DNA from: Paenibacillus roseus
GTDB taxonomy: Bacteria; Bacillota; Bacilli; Paenibacillales; Paenibacillaceae
DNA: 50,781 nucleotides
Direction of reading: 5' to 3'
Assembly (NCBI RefSeq): GCF_016424485.1
Contig: NZ_JAELUP010000010.1
Span: 1 to 50,781 of the forward strand
The notes under the pieces are model-generated. The model saw nothing but the letters and a program-made list of their open reading frames with translations, ran no database searches and had not been told where the DNA came from. Shown one piece after another: positions 9,670 through 17,389 of this stretch (the stretch's first letter is position 1; each line of letters begins with the position of its first letter). A program made the position numbers and the translations under genes.

Positions 9670-9707
9670 CCGGTTCTAAGGGTTAACATTTACACTCTAA
9701 TTGATAT

Positions 9708-9722
9708 TTATAATTATTATAA
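9708..9722. promoter_or_regulatory. Perfect PerR-type box
   Basis: TTATAATTATTATAA is an exact match to the 7-1-7 inverted repeat (TTATAAT-N-ATTATAA) known for PerR, the peroxide-sensing Fur-family repressor of Bacillales. It lies 19 bases upstream of the -35 box of the peroxiredoxin gene and itself contains a TATAAT. The site is read directly; the regulator's presence in this genome is assumed. Confidence 0.85.
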
Positions 9723-9741
9723 AGAAATAAATACTTTAATA

Positions 9742-9770
9742 TTGACTTTATTGTTATGAAATGATACGAT
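9742..9770 (+). promoter_or_regulatory. Promoter of the peroxiredoxin gene
   Basis: TTGACT at 9742-9747 and TACGAT at 9765-9770, 17 bases apart. The start would be near 9777, about 75 bases before the coding start. A second possible -10 (TATAAT, 9709-9714) is embedded in the PerR box. Confidence 0.65.
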
Positions 9771-9851
9771 TTTATTCGAAGGTTGCCCAAGCCAGGGCGG
9801 CAAATTATACTTTTATTCAGAACGCTGAAGCGTCAAGGAGGGTATTTAATC

Positions 9852-10400
9852 ATGGCAGAACGTTTGGTAGGCAAGCAGGCTCCTGATTTTAATTTGGAGA
9901 CGGCTCTTGGCAATGGTGAAGACTTTGGAACAGCATCTTTGTCTGATTACAAAGGCAAATGGCTGGTTCTGTTTTTCTATCCTTTGGACTTCACGTTTGT
10001 ATGCCCAACAGAAATTACAGCTCTTAGCACTGCATCTGAACAATTCAGCAAATTGAATACAGAAGTGCTGGGCGTTAGCGTAGACAGCAAGCATAGCCAC
10101 CGCGCTTGGATTAATACATCTGTAAGCGAGAATGGCCTCGGTAAACTGAACTTCCCGCTGGCTGCTGACTTGACTAAGAGCGTTGCGCGCGACTACGGCG
10201 TGCTGATCGAAGAAGAAGGTATTGCGCTTCGCGGTCTGTTCATTATCGATCCGGAAGGCGAGCTGAAATATCAAGTTGTTAACCACAATGACGTAGGCCG
10301 CAGTGTTGAAGAGACACTTCGTGTACTGCAAGCATTGCAATCCGGGGGTCTGTGCCCAATCAACTGGAAACCAGGCGACCAGCATCTGGTAAGCAAGTAA
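9852..10400 (+). CDS. 2-Cys peroxiredoxin (AhpC/TSA family, YkuU-like)
   Basis: A thiol peroxidase that reduces hydrogen peroxide and organic peroxides in the cytoplasm. The 182-residue product shows the peroxidatic site [13 protein letters not shown] (Cys51) and the resolving site GGLCPINW (Cys168), so it is a typical 2-Cys enzyme. It also shows [13 protein letters not shown] and [11 protein letters not shown]. It resembles B. subtilis YkuU more than AhpC by its [13 protein letters not shown] start and GLCP-NWKPG end; that comparison is from memory. ATG 9852 is preceded by AAGGAGGG; the upstream open frame from 9783 lacks a site. Single gene with its own promoter, PerR-type box and terminator. 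Confidence 0.93.
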   Translation: MAERLVGKQAPDFNLETALGNGEDFGTASLSDYKGKWLVLFFYPLDFTFVCPTEITALSTASEQFSKLNTEVLGVSVDSKHSHRAWINTSVSENGLGKLNFPLAADLTKSVARDYGVLIEEEGIALRGLFIIDPEGELKYQVVNHNDVGRSVEETLRVLQALQSGGLCPINWKPGDQHLVSK

Positions 10401-10416
10401 TCAATTTATTTGAATG

Positions 10417-10447
10417 ACGGCTATGTCTTTTGAGGCATAGCCGTTTT
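10417..10447 (+). terminator. Terminator of the peroxiredoxin gene
   Basis: ACGGCTATG (10417-10425) pairs with CATAGCCGT (10436-10444), followed by TTTT. Confidence 0.8.
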
Positions 10448-10634
10448 GCATACATACGGCGATGTTGCTGGCATAAAATGCGGACATGTATTCGTGTTCG
10501 GCGTCACTTCAGCAAAAGCAGGAATCAGCAGGGACCGAAGCGAATAAGGTTACTTAAGCATTCATTTTCATTATGAGTCGGCTGATCATCAGGGCTTGCC
10601 CTGGCGTAGGGGTCGCACTGCAGGAGGGATTGAA

Positions 10635-11060
10635 ATGAGCTTTTGTTGTGGCGCGAGCATGATTGGAACCAAGGGAACGCTGAAGCATTACCGTACCCAT
10701 ATTCACAATGTGCCGATCTTGTTTTGTCCGGTATGCCACCGTGTAGATGTCCATTATCTGATTGAAAATGAATATGAAATACTGGCGGAATATGCTCATG
10801 GAGATGGCGCTTCCGAGGTCGATTTTCATGATTATGTCGACAAGGAAGGCATTTTGCTGCTTGAGAATTGTGTGAATCATGAGGAAGAAGAACCGATGGA
10901 AGTGGCCCACAACCAGATTGATATGGCGCTTGATTTGCTCAGCTTCGCCAAGCAGATCGGAGATGAAGAATGGCAAAAACAGCTCAAGCGCAGGCTTGGG
11001 GTGCTGAACCAAAGGCGCAATAAATTAAGACGGCGCAGTATATCAGAAGGGTATTGCTAA
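10635..11060 (+). CDS. Zinc-ribbon-like protein of unknown function
   Basis: A 141-residue acidic protein I cannot name. The N-terminus has a Cys-Cys pair (residues 4-5) and a CPVC pair (31-34) separated by a basic, His-rich segment (KHYRTHIH). This resembles the YgiT/MqsA-type zinc finger, but without a following helix-turn-helix. The middle is acidic (EYAHGDGASEVDFHDYVDKEG, here read in parts) and the C-terminus is a basic helix (LKRRLG through NKLRRRS). ATG 10635 follows GGAGGG; the open frame upstream to 10596 lacks a site. Single gene between two terminators. Confidence 0.75.
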   Translation: MSFCCGASMIGTKGTLKHYRTHIHNVPILFCPVCHRVDVHYLIENEYEILAEYAHGDGASEVDFHDYVDKEGILLLENCVNHEEEEPMEVAHNQIDMALDLLSFAKQIGDEEWQKQLKRRLGVLNQRRNKLRRRSISEGYC

Positions 11061-11067
11061 AATGACG

Positions 11068-11096
11068 ACGCTTCCTGTTGAAGGGGGCGTTTTTTT
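11068..11096 (+). terminator. Terminator of the zinc-ribbon gene
   Basis: ACGCTTCC (11068-11075) pairs with GGGGGCGT (11083-11090, two G-U pairs), followed by seven Ts. Confidence 0.75.
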
Positions 11097-11320
11097 CTTG
11101 TTTTGGGGTATTTATTCGACATTATCTCTCATTGACACTGTCAGCCTAATATATCTAGAATTGAATTAATCCCGGATTATCGGGGGCTTTATGGCAATGA
11201 AAAAATAAAGTCGTATTGTCGGTCAAGTTGGAAAGTTGAAGGTCGGGCGGAGCTAATATTTAGAATACCGATGACGTGCAAGTTCAGTCGTGTTGTACTT
11301 GCCGCCGGGGAGGGAATATG

Positions 11321-12697
11321 ATGCAGACGATACGAAAACGTTATTTCCCGGCGCTTGCGGAATATGTTCGCAGCGGAAGCGATGTCTCATTATTTCAGGC
11401 AACTGAGATTGGCAAGCTATTAAACGGAATACACCCAGAGGAAATCATCGAGATCCATGAAGAGACGATTCAGCTGTTAGCTGCAAATATGGAGTCCGAA
11501 GAAGCGCTCAAACTTTATAACCGTTCTTTTGTTTTTTTGACGGAGCTCATGGTAGCCTATCGGTTTCGGGTACAGCCTGGGGACTCCACCGAATTCAGTA
11601 TGATGAAAGAACTGCTCTATAATTCCAATCGTTCGACCGAGCATGTCAAAAACAAGTATGAGAATGTCCTGCAGCATATGGATAGCGGTATTGCAATTTT
11701 CGATAGCGAGGGTATTCTATCGTTTGTGAATTTGCAAATGGCCAAGCTGATGGAGGTCCCCCGAAAGACGTTGTTAGGTTGCGATATTCTAGGCATCGCA
11801 ACGCATCCCCAATTAAAGCCTTCCACCAAGAAAATGATTATTCAACTCTTCAAGGAAATAATGCGTCGTCGGCTTCGCTACTATGAAATGCAGGATGCAG
11901 GTGGTCGCCATCTGCTCATCACAGTTACTTATGGCGACCAGTTGGATGGCGATTATCTGGTAAGTATCAAGGATGTATCGGAATATAAGCAAATTGAACA
12001 GACTGCTTACCAGAATGACAAGCTCGCCATGCTTGGGAAAATAGCAGCGGCGATTGCACACGAAATCCGCAATCCGTTGACCTCAATTCGAGGCTTTATC
12101 CAGTTGTTGCGACCGCATTTGATGCAGCTCGGAAAAGAAGAGTATGCCCGGATCATCTTGACGGAGATTGATCGTGCCAATGAAATCATTCATGAATTTC
12201 TTAATTCTTCGAAGCCGACTGCGCCTATGAAGCAGCGTGTTTCAGTTGCATCCTTGATGAAGGAAGTTGTTCTTCTTTCGGAGAGCGAGGCGCTCATGAA
12301 GGGCTGTTTGTTGAATTTTGAAGGGTCTGAGGAACGTCTGGAAGTCTCGATTGATGTTAAGCAAGTGAAGCAGGTGATGCTTAATATTTTGCGTAATGCG
12401 CTGGATGCGATTTCAGAACGGGGCTCGGAGCAAAAGGAGCAGCAGGGGCGAATAGATCTCATTGTTCATCAGGAACATAAAAGCGCAGTGATTACCATTA
12501 AGGATAACGGAAAAGGGATGGACCGCAATACGATGACCCGGCTGTTCGACCCGTTCTTCACGACCAAGGCTGACGGCACAGGTCTTGGCCTGTCTGTCAG
12601 TTACCGCATAATAAAGAATCATGGCGGGTTCATTAAACTGAACAGTGAGATTGGAGAAGGGACAGAATTCAATATCTATTTGCCATCCTTGCCGTAA
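11321..12697 (+). CDS. Cytoplasmic PAS-domain sensor histidine kinase (sporulation-kinase type)
   Basis: Autophosphorylating kinase with no membrane segment. Layout of the 458-residue product: N-terminal helical domain (1-100, resembling RsbR/RsbU-type N-terminal domains), PAS domain (about 112-220), HisKA with the phosphoacceptor His247 in AIAHEIRNPLTS, and HATPase_c with N-box LRNALDAIS, G1 DNGKGM, F-box FDPFFTTK and G2 GTGLGLSV. Bacillales kinases that feed the Spo0F/Spo0A relay share this design, and no response regulator is adjacent, which fits an orphan phosphorelay kinase; that role is inference. Of the two tandem ATGs (11318, 11321) the second has better spacing (7 bases) from GGAGG. 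Confidence 0.9.
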   Translation: MQTIRKRYFPALAEYVRSGSDVSLFQATEIGKLLNGIHPEEIIEIHEETIQLLAANMESEEALKLYNRSFVFLTELMVAYRFRVQPGDSTEFSMMKELLYNSNRSTEHVKNKYENVLQHMDSGIAIFDSEGILSFVNLQMAKLMEVPRKTLLGCDILGIATHPQLKPSTKKMIIQLFKEIMRRRLRYYEMQDAGGRHLLITVTYGDQLDGDYLVSIKDVSEYKQIEQTAYQNDKLAMLGKIAAAIAHEIRNPLTSIRGFIQLLRPHLMQLGKEEYARIILTEIDRANEIIHEFLNSSKPTAPMKQRVSVASLMKEVVLLSESEALMKGCLLNFEGSEERLEVSIDVKQVKQVMLNILRNALDAISERGSEQKEQQGRIDLIVHQEHKSAVITIKDNGKGMDRNTMTRLFDPFFTTKADGTGLGLSVSYRIIKNHGGFIKLNSEIGEGTEFNIYLPSLP

Positions 12698-12779
12698 ACA
12701 ATTAGAATCGGGTAAGGACTTTGATTTACGGCTAAAGCCTCTTCTCAAGGCTTGTGCCGGACATAAGGAGATGGATAAG

Positions 12780-14303
12780 GTGACAACAGCATTTACATAT
12801 TCCGTATCACAAGGAGGCTTGGCTGTGGCGGCAGATTTGATCGTTGTATTGGTAACACCGGCAGATTTGAAGCGCGAGCCGCAAGCAGAAGAAACAACTA
12901 CGCTCGTTCATCCGGCGGTTGATCAGGCGCTAAGAGACAGCTATGAGCGTTCTTTATTCGCGGCCAAGCCGCAGGAGGTTCAGCTCATTCCGACTCTGGG
13001 CAATTTACCTGCGCCATATGTTGCTTTTATCGGTTTTGAGGATGGGTCTGTATCCCCGACCGCTCTGCGCGAAGCGGCTGCGGCTGCGGCCAAAGCGGCT
13101 GCGCGGCTCAAGGCTGCCAAGGTTCAGATCCGCGTCCGACAGGATATCGTGGACGGACCAGGCTGTCTGGAGCCACAACAGGCCGCTCAAGTGTTCACCG
13201 AAGGCTTCCTGCTTGGACAGCATCGCCGCAAGACGGCCAAACAAGATGCCAAGGCTCCTTTTGTGACGGAGTCGGTGGAATGGGTGCTGCCTTCAACAGA
13301 TGCTGAGGATATAAGCGGCAAGTGGGAGCGCGGGATTCAGCGCGGCAAAATCTTTGCGGAAGGAACGATTTTTGCCCGCAACTTGACCAACCTGCCGGGC
13401 AATCAACTGACGCCGGAAGGACTTGCCGAGGAAGCGGAGCGACTAGCCGAACGTCTGGAACTGGAGATTGAGGTGCTTGACGAATGGTCTGCCGCAGAGC
13501 AGGGCATGGGCGGATTGCTGGCGATCGGTCAGGGCAGCATCAATCCTCCACGAATGATTATTATCCATTACAAGGGCAACCCGCAGAGTGATGAGACCTG
13601 GGGACTCGTTGGTAAGGGCATTACATTCGATACAGGTGGAATTTCATTGAAGAAGGCTGAGGGCATGGAGGAGATGATCTCCGACATGGGCGGCGCTGCG
13701 GCGGTGCTTGGCGCCTTGCAAATTATCGGAGAGTTGAAGCCGTCAATCAACGTGATCGCCGTTATTCCATCGGCAGAGAATATGCCTTCCGACCGTGCGG
13801 TGAAGCCGGGAGATGTAATTACGACTATGAGCGGGCGCACGATCGAGATTATTAATACGGATGCGGAAGGCAGGGTGGTGCTGGCAGACGGCTTGACTGC
13901 TGCGATCAAGCGCGGTGCCACCAAGCTGATTGATGTGGCTACCTTGACTGGGGCCGTAATGGTTGCGCTGGGTGATGTAGCTACAGGTGCAGTCACCAAC
14001 GATGAATCGCTTGCGCAGCAGGTCATCGAGGCCGGTCATCGTGCCGGAGAACGGATCTGGCCGTTGCCGAACTATCCGGAGTATAAGAAGCAGTTGCACA
14101 GCGATGTTGCTGATTTGAAAAATATTGGCGGGAAACTGGCGGGAACAATTACCGGAGGCTTGTTCATTGGTACCTTCGCAGAGGAGAAGCCTTGGGTTCA
14201 TTTGGATATTGGAGGCACAGCCTGGCTGGAGAAGGAGCGTGGCGTAACCACCAAGGGAGCGACAGGCGTCATGGTGCGTACGCTGGCGGAACTCTTGGTC
14301 TAA
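12780..14303 (+). CDS. pepA: Leucyl aminopeptidase (M17 family, cytosol aminopeptidase)
   Basis: Zinc- or manganese-dependent removal of N-terminal residues from peptides in the cytoplasm. The 507-residue product has a variable N-terminal macro-like domain (to about 165) and a catalytic C-terminal domain. That domain carries the metal/substrate motifs GKGITFDTGGISLK, MGGAAAV and the family signature NTDAEGRVVLAD. GTG 12780 is taken as the start because AAGGAG at 12765-12770 is 9 bases away; the in-frame ATG at 12771 directly abuts that site. It lies 82 bases after the kinase gene and may share its transcript. Terminator follows. Confidence 0.93.
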   Translation: MTTAFTYSVSQGGLAVAADLIVVLVTPADLKREPQAEETTTLVHPAVDQALRDSYERSLFAAKPQEVQLIPTLGNLPAPYVAFIGFEDGSVSPTALREAAAAAAKAAARLKAAKVQIRVRQDIVDGPGCLEPQQAAQVFTEGFLLGQHRRKTAKQDAKAPFVTESVEWVLPSTDAEDISGKWERGIQRGKIFAEGTIFARNLTNLPGNQLTPEGLAEEAERLAERLELEIEVLDEWSAAEQGMGGLLAIGQGSINPPRMIIIHYKGNPQSDETWGLVGKGITFDTGGISLKKAEGMEEMISDMGGAAAVLGALQIIGELKPSINVIAVIPSAENMPSDRAVKPGDVITTMSGRTIEIINTDAEGRVVLADGLTAAIKRGATKLIDVATLTGAVMVALGDVATGAVTNDESLAQQVIEAGHRAGERIWPLPNYPEYKKQLHSDVADLKNIGGKLAGTITGGLFIGTFAEEKPWVHLDIGGTAWLEKERGVTTKGATGVMVRTLAELLV

Positions 14304-14319
14304 GCCATACACCGAGAAT

Positions 14320-14347
14320 GGGACCGGGCAACGGTCCCGTCTCTTTT
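14320..14347 (+). terminator. Terminator of pepA
   Basis: GGGACCG (14320-14326) pairs with CGGTCCC (14332-14338), followed by a T-rich CTCTTTT. Confidence 0.7.
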
Positions 14348-14433
14348 CAAACAACTTTTATTCGTCAGAAGGATAGCAAGGCCGTTTACGCTTGATGACC
14401 CATGTGGGTACAGAAAGTGGGATGAAGATGAAT

Positions 14434-14943
14434 CTACAGGACGCGTCGAGCGGTTACATAGGTTTTATCCCAAGCGCTGCCCTTGAATTTGGAGATCGTT
14501 ACGCCGATACCTTTGCGGTACGTATGTAGTAACTGGCCATTCCCCATATAGATAGATACATGGTTGATTTTGCCGTCTCGATTCGTATCGGAGAAAACCA
14601 AATCACCAGCTTTTAAATTGCTTTTGGATACGAATTTGCCTGATTTGGACTGATTTACAGATGAGCGGGGAATGTTGACGCCGACTTGCTTGTACACAAA
14701 TTGGGTGAAGGATGAACAATCAAAAGATTTAGTGTTTCCGGTTTTGGCTCCGAATACGTAAGGGGTGCCCAAATATTTTTTGCCAATTGAAATGACACGG
14801 CTGGCTTGGGATGAACTGGAAGCAGCAGCGGCTTCCACCTGTTTAGGAGAGATAACCGTACTTCCCGAGAAAGCAATTGCGATACTCAAAGTTACACTTG
14901 CAATCATTTTTCCTGCTCTTCTTCTCTTAGTTGTGTGAGTCAT
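14434..14943 (-). CDS. Secreted NlpC/P60 cell-wall endopeptidase
   Basis: A 169-residue protein with a basic N-terminus and signal peptide (cleavage likely near VEAAA, residues 36-40) and a single NlpC/P60 domain. The catalytic Cys76 is in SFDCSSFTQFVY, with His128 in NHVSIYMG and a third polar residue His140 in LLHT. Such enzymes cut D-Glu-meso-DAP type bonds in peptidoglycan stem peptides outside the cell. There is no SH3b or LysM binding domain, so it is a minimal enzyme. Start at 14943 is supported by GGGAGG on the minus strand. It stands alone. Confidence 0.9.
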   Translation of the reverse strand: MTHTTKRRRAGKMIASVTLSIAIAFSGSTVISPKQVEAAAASSSSQASRVISIGKKYLGTPYVFGAKTGNTKSFDCSSFTQFVYKQVGVNIPRSSVNQSKSGKFVSKSNLKAGDLVFSDTNRDGKINHVSIYMGNGQLLHTYRKGIGVTISKFKGSAWDKTYVTARRVL

Positions 14944-15182
14944 GATGTCCTCCCGTTTGCAGTAATTTTGAATCAGGCTTGTTTACCTAAATTAACCTTA
15001 CCACAAATAAATAAGGCACCATTTACCAATGATAAGGAAACCCTTTTATTTCTAAGGTTAAATCGCGATTAATTAGAAATACATGAGAAAATATTAAACA
15101 TTACCCTATTGACAGCGGTCTTTTAATAAATCATCTCTTAAAAGATGTCTTTGTTCACTTTTTGAAAAGATGCCGGCTATCG
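14944..15182. other. AT-rich divergent intergenic region
   Basis: Between the minus-strand NlpC gene and the plus-strand fructokinase. It holds repeated TAAGGTTAA-type words (near 14995 and 15053) and a TTGACA at 15109-15114 with no fitting -10. I see no structured RNA or further gene here; the convincing fructokinase promoter is at 15183-15211. Confidence 0.4.
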
Positions 15183-15211
15183 TTTACGCCAATGTATTCT
15201 TTCGGTATAAT
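15183..15211 (+). promoter_or_regulatory. Promoter of the fructokinase gene
   Basis: TTTACG (15183-15188) and a consensus TATAAT (15206-15211) are 17 bases apart, about 60 bases before the coding start. Confidence 0.65.
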
Positions 15212-15270
15212 CAAGGAATGCACGTTGGCGCTATTGAATTGGAAGAGAATGTTTAGGAGGAAGGACAATC

Positions 15271-16155
15271 ATGCGTATTGGCGCGGTTGAAGCCGGCGGA
15301 ACAAAATTTGTATGCGGTATTGGCGATGAAAACGGAGCAGTAGAGGACCGAATCAGTTTCCCTACCGAGCAGCCGGAGAAAACGCTACAACAAGTTATCG
15401 ATTATTTTCAGGGTAAGCAAGTAGAAGCAATCGGGGTGGGCACGTTCGGACCGATCAACATTGATCCGTCGAGTCCGGAATACGGTTTTGTCACGACTAC
15501 ACCTAAGCCGGGCTGGTCAGGCTATGATTTTCTCGGCACGCTGAAGAAGGCATTCCAGGTCCCGTTTGGCTGGGATACGGATGTGAATGCCGCCGCATTT
15601 GGCGAAGCGACATGGGGCGCTGCCAAAGGCCTGGACAGTTGTGTCTATTATACAATTGGAACAGGTGTAGGCATGGGGGTTTATTCGGAAGGCAAGCTGG
15701 TTCACGGACTGATTCATCCTGAGGGTGGTCATGTGCCTGTTCGCCGTCATCCCGAGGATACATATGAAGGTTTTTGTCCATATCACGGAGACTGCCTGGA
15801 GGGAGTAGCTGCAGGACCGGCCTTGGAGAAGCGCTGGAATGTGAAGGGCAGCGAATTGGCAGCCGACCATCCGGCATGGCCGATGGAGGCTTTCTATATT
15901 GGACAGGCTGTTACCTCGGCGATTCTGATGCTGTCACCTAAGAAGGTGATTTTGGGTGGGGGCGTGATGCACCAGCTTCAGCTGTTCCCAATGATCCGGG
16001 AAGAGGTGCGCCGCAATCTGAATGGTTATGTCAGCCATCCAGCTGTCCAAGATGAGATTGACAGTTACATCGTGCCTCCGGGTCTTGGCGATAATGCCGG
16101 CTTGTGCGGGTCGCTCGCGCTTGGTCTGGCAGCGTACAGGAAAGAGCACGCTTAA
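15271..16155 (+). CDS. scrK: ROK-family fructokinase
   Basis: Phosphorylates fructose to fructose 6-phosphate in the cytoplasm. The 294-residue product opens with the phosphate-binding IGAVEAGGTKFVCG, has GTFGPINIDP, the catalytic Asp in WDTDVNAAAFGEATWG, the TIGTGVGMG phosphate loop, and a ROK zinc site in EGGHVPVRRH...CPYHGDCLEG. It matches the ScrK/GmuE branch of ROK kinases by these motifs. AGGAGGAAGG precedes ATG 15271. No sucrose or fructose transporter is adjacent, so it appears to serve a shared fructose pool. Confidence 0.88.
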   Translation: MRIGAVEAGGTKFVCGIGDENGAVEDRISFPTEQPEKTLQQVIDYFQGKQVEAIGVGTFGPINIDPSSPEYGFVTTTPKPGWSGYDFLGTLKKAFQVPFGWDTDVNAAAFGEATWGAAKGLDSCVYYTIGTGVGMGVYSEGKLVHGLIHPEGGHVPVRRHPEDTYEGFCPYHGDCLEGVAAGPALEKRWNVKGSELAADHPAWPMEAFYIGQAVTSAILMLSPKKVILGGGVMHQLQLFPMIREEVRRNLNGYVSHPAVQDEIDSYIVPPGLGDNAGLCGSLALGLAAYRKEHA

Positions 16156-16170
16156 ACATGCATAAAAAAA

Positions 16171-16206
16171 GTTGGACGGAAACCAGTTTCCGCCCAACTT
16201 TTTTTT
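16171..16206. terminator. Bidirectional terminator after the fructokinase
   Basis: AAAAAAAGTTGG followed by ACGGAAAC pairs with GTTTCCGC plus CCAACTT, with a T-run on the plus side and an A-run on the other. It works for the fructokinase and probably for the converging minus-strand gene ending at 16335. Confidence 0.85.
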
Positions 16207-16334
16207 AAATTTATAAAGTTTCCTTTGTAAATGAGCTTATATATCAACACGAAACGAAGTTTTTGCCCATCAAAGGACGGCCAAGTCGTTTAGCATGGTT
16301 GTATCACTATGGGACATCCCGATCTTATGATGGT

Positions 16335-16724
16335 TTATTTTTTTGAACTTGTCGTTTTGCCGCCCAGTTGGTTCTCAAAGGAAATTGGAATACCAGCCTT
16401 TTCTAATTTCCCTTCTAAAGCGTTCTCTTTCAGCTTATCCAGATCCAGTTCCACGCCTTCTACTTCCTCGAGGGTAATCTGCTTCTCTCCTGCATTGCCT
16501 GTCGTTTGGCCAGTCAATCCTTTGCGTACGGACTCGGGAATTTCGCCTTTAGCCTTCAACTCACCCTTGGTGCCATTGACTGGCTTCCCAGCTTTCGTTG
16601 CGGTAAGGGAAGATGCTTTAACATCCTGTGAAGAAGCTTCTGACGCTGCAAATACCGAAGTGCCGCTTAATGCCAAAACGCCTGCTAGTGTCAACCCAAT
16701 TACCGTTTTCTTTGTAAGCACCAT
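16335..16724 (-). CDS. Small secreted protein of unknown function
   Basis: A 129-residue protein with a clear signal peptide (KK, then IGLTLAGVLALSGTSVFA, cleavage after FAA near residue 27), then a Ser/Thr/Lys-rich region. A conserved-looking acidic helix follows (ITLEEVEGVELDLDKLKENALEGKLEKAG), read here in pieces as ITLEEVEGVELD and LDKLKENALEGKLEKAG. I do not recognise a family. A start at 16724 is supported by AAAGGTGAT on the minus strand. A MITE-like repeat begins 32 bases upstream of the start codon and could influence its promoter. Confidence 0.7.
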   Translation of the reverse strand: MVLTKKTVIGLTLAGVLALSGTSVFAASEASSQDVKASSLTATKAGKPVNGTKGELKAKGEIPESVRKGLTGQTTGNAGEKQITLEEVEGVELDLDKLKENALEGKLEKAGIPISFENQLGGKTTSSKK

Positions 16725-16755
16725 TTTTATATCACCTTTAAGTTTTATTTTTTAT

Positions 16756-16965
16756 GGCTCAAAACCCCAATCAGTGCTTGACCACTAGCAAGGGGGAACT
16801 GCGTGGCAAAGGATTCTTTCGAGCTCTGTTCAAGCCAGACTCCTTCATTTGATGGGAGTTTTCAAGGGGAATCGGGCTTTAAAGGCGACCACGATCGTTT
16901 CTTCAGAATTCCTTTGCCCCTTCGCTAATCTCCTGTCTGTCAAGCACTGATTTTTAGGTTGAGCT
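16756..16965. repeat. MITE-like inverted-repeat element, copy 1
   Basis: Perfect 14-bp terminal inverted repeats AATCAGTGCTTGAC (16769-16782) and GTCAAGCACTGATT (16939-16952) are flanked by a looser outer pair, GGCTCAA (16756) and TTGAGCT (16959). A second internal inverted pair (GGCAAAGGATTCT near 16803 / AGAATTCCTTTGCC near 16906) lets the whole 184-210 bases fold back. No open frame of note is inside. A shorter relative lies at 41175-41267. Confidence 0.75.
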
Positions 16966-17084
16966 TTTTTTCTTTATCAATAATAGGCGCGCTACCTGTA
17001 AATGAAGTATAGCAAACTGAAGGTTGAGGAATCGTTAGTTTTCTAATCATACAAATAGAGTGTAACTATAGGGTTATTTCGAAG

Positions 17085-17108
17085 AAATCAAATCATTTTG
17101 ATTTTTTT
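17085..17108. terminator. Terminator-like hairpin in the intergenic region
   Basis: AAATCAAA (17085-17092), loop TCAT, TTTGATTT (17097-17104), then further Ts. No gene clearly ends here on the plus strand, and the stem is AT-only, so this is weak. It may insulate the sulfur operon promoter just downstream. Confidence 0.35.
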
Positions 17109-17142
17109 GTTATTTAAGATACATATTTTCAATTTTTGTTTT

Positions 17143-17170
17143 TTGACTTACTAGAGAGAATCGTTATAAT
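17143..17170 (+). promoter_or_regulatory. Promoter of sulfur operon 1
   Basis: TTGACT (17143-17148) and consensus TATAAT (17165-17170) are 16 bases apart. The leader to the first gene is about 210 bases. The shared 27-bp operator begins 7 bases after the -10. Confidence 0.75.
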
Positions 17171-17177
17171 AAATAAC

Positions 17178-17204
17178 AATTCCAACCTTTTCAATAGGGA
17201 TAAT
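17178..17204. promoter_or_regulatory. Shared sulfur-operon operator, site 1
   Basis: AATTCC-N11-TAGGGATAAT, the first of three 27-bp sites with identical spacing (others at 20759 and 41400). It overlaps the expected transcription start. It resembles the CymR operator as I remember it (Rrf2-family repressor of sulfur genes), read on the opposite strand as a GGAATT-ending site. A second imperfect TTGGAATT occurs at 17214-17221 and pairs with the left half. Confidence 0.65.
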
Positions 17205-17389
17205 GGAGATGGTTTGGAATTCTCCGGCATTCATTTTATATAAAGAAAGGAGTTAAATCGGACTAATAATCCTACTGACAACTACATAGCGTTTGTATGA
17301 CCGGCAACATCTTTAAGAGTGTAGCGTATTTTTCTTTAAATAGACACTCAAGAAACCTAATATATATAAATCAGGAGTGATAAATTCAC

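Noticed and set aside
16309..16788. 159-codon plus-strand frame opposite the small secreted protein
   Set aside because: The minus-strand frame has a signal peptide and ribosome binding site; the plus frame has neither and runs into the repeat element.
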